Part shown: positions 21,925 through 27,160 of the stretch, in pieces | Position numbering within the stretch: the first letter of the stretch is position 1 | Layout: each line of letters starts with the position of its first letter | Origin: JAKORR01 sp964608495 | GTDB taxonomy: Bacteria; Armatimonadota; Zipacnadia; Zipacnadales; FEN-943 | NCBI GenBank assembly: GCA_964608495.1 | Contig: CAZSOQ010000047.1 | Span: 1 to 27,160, forward strand | DNA length: 27,160 bases | Reading direction: 5' to 3' | The notes under the pieces: generated by a model | Database searches by the model: none | Told to the model about the DNA's origin: nothing | The model's input: only the letters and a program-made list of their open reading frames with translations | Program-made: the position numbers and the translations under genes

Positions 21925-24885
21925 TCACGAGCGGGCCGCCAGCCACAGGATGAGCTGCCTCAGGAGCTCCGCCTCGTCTCCCACGGGCTCCTCGTCCACG
22001 GTCTTGGCGTTCAGGCCGAAGGCGATGCCCGAGGCGACGAAGCGGCCCTTGCCGATCTCGCCCGCCAGCACAACGGGCTTCCCGGCGGCGTCGCTCACCA
22101 CGACTCGCCCCGCCTCGCCCGCTTCGAGCAGAATGTGGTCGTAGAAGGCGTGCTGCAGTCTCGCGCCCCGATACTCCGCGGGCACGGACGGGGCGTCGGC
22201 GACGATCACCTCGGTCTCCCGCTCATGCCCCACGCCGCCCTTGCAGACGACGGGCGCGATGGGGACATGCTCACGGTATCCCACCGCGTCGTGGGTGGCG
22301 AGCACCCGTCCGCCCGCAGCCATCCAACCCCGCAGGGCCTCGGCCATTCTCTCGTCCACCAGCGCCGCCCCGCGAGCCTGGGTCACGACGAGCATCTGGC
22401 AGTCCCGGGCCGCGTCCGCCGAGAGCTCCCTGATCCCGACCGCCTCGACTTCCCCCAGCCTGCCGAGCGCGGCCAGGATCCCGTCCCCGCCGTAGCCCGT
22501 GACCAGCACACCCACGCGAGGCCTCCCCTTGGCCGGGCTGGGCGCGGGCAGACGGCCCTGGCGCAGGTCGTACTCGGCCTGCGTCAGCACCCGCAACGGG
22601 CGGCTGCGGCAGACGTACGGCCGCCGCGTGCCATCCTCGAAGCGCACCGTGCCGCGCACCGCGAGGCGGTAGGCGCCCGGCTCGAGACCGGGCCGCGCGG
22701 TCCAGGCGTGGCCCTTGCCGCCCGCGAGCTCGACCGCTTCGCCCAGCGGTTTCAGGTCGCGGCCATCGAGCCCCTGCAGATAGGGCGTGGCCTCCAGCGC
22801 CGCCACGGGCTTGCCCCATGGCCCGCGCGCCTGCACGCTCAGCTCAGCCGCCAGCGGACGCCCGGGCTGGAAGAGCCACTCCCCCTCCGCGTCGCCGTCG
22901 AGCTTGAAGGCCGCCTCGGGTCTGAGGACGGGCGTGAAGGTCGCGCCCGCAGTGGATCCCTCGGCGAGGGCGGGCAGGAAGCCCTGCTTGAGGCTGGTGC
23001 CGTAGTTGAAGATGCAGAAGCCGTCGGCCCCAAGGCTCCTGGCCGTCTCGATCTGCTGGATGAGCTGGTCCGGGCCGGTGAACTGCGAATGGCTGCTGAA
23101 GGCGCCGATGCCCTCGGCCAGGATCGCCCGGCCGCGGGTCAGCTCCACGTGCTGCGTGGTGAGCTGAGCGAGGGCGTCGTTGCTGTTGGTGTAGGTCATC
23201 GGCATCAGTAGGTCCACGATGCCTTCCTCGGCCCAGGCCGCGGCGTCCTGGCCGATGGACGTGCGAGACGACGGCCAGTTGCTGAACACGGCGGCCGAGA
23301 CGACGATGTCCGGCCGCAGCTCGTGCGCCTGGCGGTACACCTCACGCACCACGCGCGTGATCTGCTCGCGCCGCCAGTCCTGGAAGGCCGCGTAGTGGGG
23401 ACCGCCCGTGAGCACGTCGCGGGGCCACTCCGCCACCTGCACGCCCGCGTCCCTCTGGAAGCTCGCGTGGCACTTCTCGCAGTAGCAGAAGCTGGGGCCG
23501 TCGTACCGAATGTAGTCGAAATGGATCCCCGCCACCGGGTACTTCGCCGCCACCTCGACCATCGCCCGCACCTCGAGATCGTAGTTGCGCGGGTCCGAGG
23601 GGCACAGCCAGTCGCCCTCCTTGCCGTCCTTGCTGGCGCTCAGCTGTCCCTCCTCGCGCATCTGGGCGACGCGCTCCTGGGAGCCGTGCGACAGCCGCCA
23701 GTTGATCCGCCACGGATGCACCTCGATGCCGTACTTGGCCGCCGCTTCGAGGCACGCGGCCAGTTGGTCGCGCTTGTAGTTGGCCGGCCTGGGCAGCACG
23801 TCGCTCTCGTAATCCGCGGCGCCGGCGTCACTCAGCGAGGGGAACACGGCGTTGATGCCCCCTTCCGCGAGGTCCCGCATCACGGCGTCCCAGTCGCCGA
23901 CGCCCGAGCCGCCCATCCATACGGCCCGCAGCTCACCCTCCCGCGGCCGCGCCAGCCGGTAGGTGGCCCCCCGCAGCGCCTGCCGCGCGACCTCGGCCCG
24001 CGCCAGGGCCTCGGGGTAGTTGCCCTCGTCGTGCAGCCGACGCGCGTCCCGGTCGGCCTCCTCGGCGGCCCGGAGCTGCTCCTCGGCGGCGGTCGTGTCC
24101 ATGCCTCCGGCCTTGGCCCGTGCCACTGCCTTCCTAACGGCGTCCCAGGAGCCGTAGCCGTGCACCTGCGCCACGTTCGCCAGCACCTGCTGCGCCGCGC
24201 TCTGCCATACCTCGGGGAAGTAGTGGCCGATGACCGCCAGGAACATGCGCCCCTTCCGGTCGGTGTCGCCCCCCAGCATCACGTGGGCCTGGTAGCAGCC
24301 CGTGGCGTTCATGGTCAGCGCGGGCTGTCCGGTGTCCTTCCCGTCGCCGTCGGCCCAGGTGGCGATCACCTGGGTGCCCTCGAGCGGCTCGACGGCGTTG
24401 CTGCCCCAAGACCCCGCGGCCACGACCTCCGGGACGCCGGGCGGCGCCTCGGCCGTGAACCTCATCAGCGAGAAGTAGCCCTCGTACTCGGCCTTGAGCC
24501 CACCGGTGACCTTGATGCCGACCAGCTCGTCCAGCACGGGGTCGGAGGTGAAGCTCGCCCAGAGCTTCCCGCCGGCCTCGACGAATCGTCGGATCTCGTC
24601 CTGCTCGGCCTTGGTGAGGCGCGAGTTGTAGGGGAAGATGGCGAACTTGTGGCCCCTCAGTGAGCCGCTTTCGACCTCCGAATCCTTCGTCTCCTCGTAC
24701 CCGATCCCGGCGGCCTTGAGCGCGCGCGCGATGTTGTCCAGGTACGAGCGCGTGCCCGGCGCCTCTCGCTCGTTGACCGCAGCCAGGTACTCGCCCCACA
24801 CCAGCACGACTGGAGCCTTCTCCTGCGCCGGCACGGTCGCCGCCAGGCTCAGGGCAGCGATCCCGACCATGATGCCGTGTCTCAT
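21925..24885 (-). CDS. Secreted GHL10 (DUF187)-type hydrolase flanked by GATase-like domains
   Basis: This 986-residue protein starts at ATG 24885 behind GAGGGGAG and has a signal peptide (GIMVGIAALSLAATVPAQ). Residues ~25-245 look like a class-I glutamine-amidotransferase or ThuA-type domain (VVLVWGEYLAAVN, FAIFPYNSRLT, RRFVEAGGKLWASF). A helical linker (~245-310) precedes a GHL10/DUF187 TIM barrel (~316-650) with ELRAVWMGGSG and VAGIHFDYIRYDG (H455, D457 at the presumed active site). That barrel also has a Cys cluster FCYCEKCHASF, WRREQITRVVREVY and DLLMPMTYTNSND. A beta-sandwich (~670-775) and a second GATase-like domain (~787-985; PRVGVLVTGYGG, GWMAAGGRVLATHDAVG, GEIGKGRFVASGIAFGLN) follow. 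GHL10 proteins are presumed glycosidases; the substrate is unknown. Neither GATase-like domain shows an obvious Cys-His-Glu triad, so they are probably structural or binding modules. It is the middle gene of the minus-strand run. Confidence 0.8.
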   Translation of the reverse strand: MRHGIMVGIAALSLAATVPAQEKAPVVLVWGEYLAAVNEREAPGTRSYLDNIARALKAAGIGYEETKDSEVESGSLRGHKFAIFPYNSRLTKAEQDEIRRFVEAGGKLWASFTSDPVLDELVGIKVTGGLKAEYEGYFSLMRFTAEAPPGVPEVVAAGSWGSNAVEPLEGTQVIATWADGDGKDTGQPALTMNATGCYQAHVMLGGDTDRKGRMFLAVIGHYFPEVWQSAAQQVLANVAQVHGYGSWDAVRKAVARAKAGGMDTTAAEEQLRAAEEADRDARRLHDEGNYPEALARAEVARQALRGATYRLARPREGELRAVWMGGSGVGDWDAVMRDLAEGGINAVFPSLSDAGAADYESDVLPRPANYKRDQLAACLEAAAKYGIEVHPWRINWRLSHGSQERVAQMREEGQLSASKDGKEGDWLCPSDPRNYDLEVRAMVEVAAKYPVAGIHFDYIRYDGPSFCYCEKCHASFQRDAGVQVAEWPRDVLTGGPHYAAFQDWRREQITRVVREVYRQAHELRPDIVVSAAVFSNWPSSRTSIGQDAAAWAEEGIVDLLMPMTYTNSNDALAQLTTQHVELTRGRAILAEGIGAFSSHSQFTGPDQLIQQIETARSLGADGFCIFNYGTSLKQGFLPALAEGSTAGATFTPVLRPEAAFKLDGDAEGEWLFQPGRPLAAELSVQARGPWGKPVAALEATPYLQGLDGRDLKPLGEAVELAGGKGHAWTARPGLEPGAYRLAVRGTVRFEDGTRRPYVCRSRPLRVLTQAEYDLRQGRLPAPSPAKGRPRVGVLVTGYGGDGILAALGRLGEVEAVGIRELSADAARDCQMLVVTQARGAALVDERMAEALRGWMAAGGRVLATHDAVGYREHVPIAPVVCKGGVGHERETEVIVADAPSVPAEYRGARLQHAFYDHILLEAGEAGRVVVSDAAGKPVVLAGEIGKGRFVASGIAFGLNAKTVDEEPVGDEAELLRQLILWLAARS

Positions 24886-24939
24886 TGTGCTCCCCTCGCG
24901 TTGTCGGTCTGGGTACTGCCGGGCAAGCGGCCCCGGGCC

Positions 24940-27160
24940 TCACTTGCCCGCAATGTCCCGCAGCGTCACCAGCGGCTCCAGCACCTCGGCCAAGCTTACG
25001 GACGAGTAGCACAGGTAGCGCCACTCGCTGGCGTCCCTGGGCCCGTCCTCCAGGATCGCCGGCAGCCCGGACGCCGATCCGTCGCACACCATGTGGTACA
25101 TGCCGCGCATCAAGGCCGCCAGCGCCTCCGGCAGCGGCTCGACCTGGGTGAAGTAGTACGCCACCGCCTCGAGGGTCACGGCGCTCCGCCCGGCCGAGGC
25201 ATACCACCATCCCTTCGCCCCAGCCACGTAGGGCAGCAGCGTCTCCTTCATCCTCGCGGCCAGTTGCGCCCGCACAGGGGCGTCATCGAGGTGGTAGTGC
25301 GCCCACAGCGCCCCTTCGCCGTATACGCTGACCGCCTTCAGCCCATCGTCCAGGAACCAGCGCGCATCCCGGAGGGCCCTATCGCGGTCGGCCGCATTCC
25401 CGGTGATGTGGTGCAGGGCCGACGCGGACGCCAGGGTGCAGCCCGCCACGAAGTCGAAGCTCTTGTCGGACCGCACTTCCTTCTCCAGTCGCTCCTTGCC
25501 GCCCTGCTGGGTGTACTGCGAGTCCATCACCCAGCCGACGGCGATCCTCCCGTCGGGCAGGCGGAAGCCCTCGCGATAGTCGAAGTACCTGCGCAGGGAA
25601 TCCACGTAGGTCTGCCGGCGATGGGGCGGGACGTACTTCACCAGCCGGGCCATCCCGATAGCGATCTCGCCGCCGTCCGCGACAAAGCACTCCTCGCCCG
25701 TCTTCGTGATGCCGTACCCCATGCGGTAGCCGCCGTCCTCGCGCTGTTCCCTCAGCTCGAGCTCCCCCCAGGCCACCGCCGCCACGCGGTACGGCTCGTC
25801 GCCGGTGGTCTCGTACATGGCCAGCAATCCTCGGGCCGCCCGCTCGTCCACGTACCCGTGCCCGGAGAAGGCCCCGTCCTCGCGCTGCGCCTCCACGAAG
25901 AAGTCGCACAGCCGCCTCATCACCCCGGCCGTATCCACCGCCAGCGTCTCGCGGTCCACGACCCCGTCGGGGCCGGACACCTCGCCGACGATGCGGTAGT
26001 GCTTCCAGTCGAAGCCCGGGGCGGGCACGGTGAGCGGGAACTCCCGGCTCTCGCGGCTGCCGAGGGCCACGGTGAAGCGCTCCCGCCGTCGCACCTTTCC
26101 GTCCAGGTCCTCGACCCTCACCTGCACCTTCGCCTCCGCGCATCCGTCCGCGGGAGCCTGGGCCGTGAGCCTCACGGTCATGGCCGCCTGTCCGTCCACG
26201 ACGCCGAACTCGGGCTCGAGGGCGACGATCGTGGGCCGCCGCGCCAGATAGGAGATCGTCTCGAGCACGGCCGTCTTCAGCTCCCACGAGGCGAGGACAT
26301 CGCGCGTGTCCAGCGCGAGGAAGCCCATCCTGGCCCCCGCGGGCTCACCCTCCAGGACCGTCACCACGCTCGCGACCGGCCCCAGCTCCCCCGTCTCTCC
26401 GGCCACGAGGAGCGGGTGCACGAGCGCTCTTCGCTGGCGCGCCATCCGCCCCGTGCGCGGATCGGCGGGACCATACTCCGCCACGCACACGACCCAGCCG
26501 TCGTGGGCCCCGGGCAGCACCGCGCCCTGCGCGAAGACGCCCGCCTGGCCCGTGCCGCACACGGTCGCCCGTTCGCACCTCTGCGCCGTCCCGAAGAGCC
26601 GCGCCAGGGCGGGCTGCTCCGGCGTCTTCACCAGATCGCCGTAGGCCTTGGTGGTAGCCTCGACGGCCGACCAGGGAAGGTGGACCGTGCCCCCGGCCGG
26701 GGCCTGCCACTGCCACAGCTCGACGTCATCCACGTACGTCACGTGCTCGCCCGGCCCCACCATCGCGCGGGTGTAGCCCAGGTGCAGCGACGCGACCTCG
26801 CCCGGGTGCAGGTAGTCGCCCGGGCCGCCGCGGCCCTCGGTCGCGTAGGACAGCACGCTCGGGATGAAGACCGTGTACTCCCGCCACTGGGTGCTCAGCG
26901 GGAGGACGAGCTTCCAGCGCGAGTTGCCGGCGCCGCCGATCTCGACCCCCAGCAGTGGAGTGCCCTCGTCGGCCCGGGCCCGGAAATGCAGGACGCTGAG
27001 CTCCTCGGCAGCCACGTTCCTCACGTCGAGGCTGACGTACTCGAACTGCGCCAGCTCCTGCAGGGACAGCTTCAGGCAGCGGCCTCCCGCGCCGTCGGGC
27101 TGGATGCTCCAGGTCATGCGCTGGCCCTCGCTGCCTCCTCGCGCTGTGAGGCCTTGGGGC
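24940..27160 (-). CDS. Large alpha/alpha-barrel-like protein, 5' end outside window
   Basis: The frame stays open to the window edge: fourteen codons upstream of the ATG at 27117 contain no stop. The residues around that ATG (EGQRMTWSIQPDG, then GRCLKLSLQ) read like the middle of a carbohydrate-binding sandwich. The true start is therefore probably outside and about 739 residues are visible. First comes a beta-rich N-terminal domain with VTYVDDVELWQW, then a region with FLALDTRDVLASWELKTAVLE. An Ig-like section follows (VKVQVRVEDLDGKV-type strands). Last is an all-helical part from RLCDFFVEAQREDGAFSGHG through GDEPYRVAAVAWG, DGGEIAIGMARLVKYV and LPDGRIAVGWVMDS. The repeated Trp/Tyr-rich helical hairpins suggest a six-hairpin glycosidase or polysaccharide-lyase-like toroid, but no family or catalytic residue is certain. 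It precedes the GHL10 gene by 54 nt on the same strand. Confidence 0.62.
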   Translation of the reverse strand, partial: PQGLTARGGSEGQRMTWSIQPDGAGGRCLKLSLQELAQFEYVSLDVRNVAAEELSVLHFRARADEGTPLLGVEIGGAGNSRWKLVLPLSTQWREYTVFIPSVLSYATEGRGGPGDYLHPGEVASLHLGYTRAMVGPGEHVTYVDDVELWQWQAPAGGTVHLPWSAVEATTKAYGDLVKTPEQPALARLFGTAQRCERATVCGTGQAGVFAQGAVLPGAHDGWVVCVAEYGPADPRTGRMARQRRALVHPLLVAGETGELGPVASVVTVLEGEPAGARMGFLALDTRDVLASWELKTAVLETISYLARRPTIVALEPEFGVVDGQAAMTVRLTAQAPADGCAEAKVQVRVEDLDGKVRRRERFTVALGSRESREFPLTVPAPGFDWKHYRIVGEVSGPDGVVDRETLAVDTAGVMRRLCDFFVEAQREDGAFSGHGYVDERAARGLLAMYETTGDEPYRVAAVAWGELELREQREDGGYRMGYGITKTGEECFVADGGEIAIGMARLVKYVPPHRRQTYVDSLRRYFDYREGFRLPDGRIAVGWVMDSQYTQQGGKERLEKEVRSDKSFDFVAGCTLASASALHHITGNAADRDRALRDARWFLDDGLKAVSVYGEGALWAHYHLDDAPVRAQLAARMKETLLPYVAGAKGWWYASAGRSAVTLEAVAYYFTQVEPLPEALAALMRGMYHMVCDGSASGLPAILEDGPRDASEWRYLCYSSVSLAEVLEPLVTLRDIAGK

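Noticed and set aside
1..27160. tRNA, rRNA, CRISPR arrays, insertion-sequence ends and attachment-site repeats
   Set aside because: No cloverleaf, regular repeat-spacer pattern, transposase or flanking direct repeats were seen by eye; a computed repeat search could still find short ones.

Overview
The window is GC-rich bacterial DNA (sampled coding lines run above 70% G+C), dense in exported carbohydrate-active enzymes. The content suggests an uncultured polysaccharide- or glycoprotein-degrading bacterium of the Armatimonadota, Planctomycetota or a related lineage. That placement is inferred from gene content: a GH127 enzyme beside a DUF6785/DUF6784 membrane protein, heparinase II/III-like and GHL10-like proteins, and several very large secreted hydrolases. 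There is no rRNA, tRNA or phylogenetic marker to confirm it.

Layout. (1) 8-664, minus: a remnant of an RHS/YD-repeat protein, cut at both ends of its homology. (2) 833-14284, plus: six consecutive genes that look like one transcription unit. They are a GH127 beta-L-arabinofuranosidase-like enzyme, a polytopic DUF6785/DUF6784 membrane protein, a secreted putative glycosidase, a heparinase II/III-like protein, an M14 zinc carboxypeptidase-like protein and a beta-galactosidase-like multidomain enzyme. The last two overlap by 4 nt (GTGA). (3) 14349-15245, minus: an exported metallo-beta-lactamase-fold hydrolase, convergent with block 2. (4) 15399-18836, plus: a 1145-residue lipoprotein glycosidase with CBM4/9-like and CBM9-like C-terminal modules. 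(5) 18837-20742: an AT-rich leader (about 48% G+C over 18901-19020) followed by a TIGR04141/DUF6119-family gene (about 60% G+C in a sampled line), which has no link to glycans and looks acquired. (6) 27160-20765, minus: a three-gene run made of a large alpha/alpha-barrel-like protein that continues past the window edge, a GATase-like/GHL10/GATase-like protein and an LppM-like lipoprotein.

How the genes may work together. Nearly all the enzymes carry export signals, so the substrate is probably attacked at or outside the cell surface. The only polytopic membrane protein is the DUF6785/DUF6784 protein, which makes it the obvious uptake candidate. No SusC/SusD pair, TonB receptor, ABC or PTS component, or transcription regulator is visible. 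Characterised GH127 enzymes remove beta-L-arabinofuranose from hydroxyproline-linked glycans, so a GH127 enzyme with an M14 carboxypeptidase and several glycosidases could form a set for dismantling plant or algal cell-wall glycoproteins. This is inference.

The part least explained by standard annotation is the TIGR04141 gene and its structured AT-rich leader, set between two glycan-degradation blocks.
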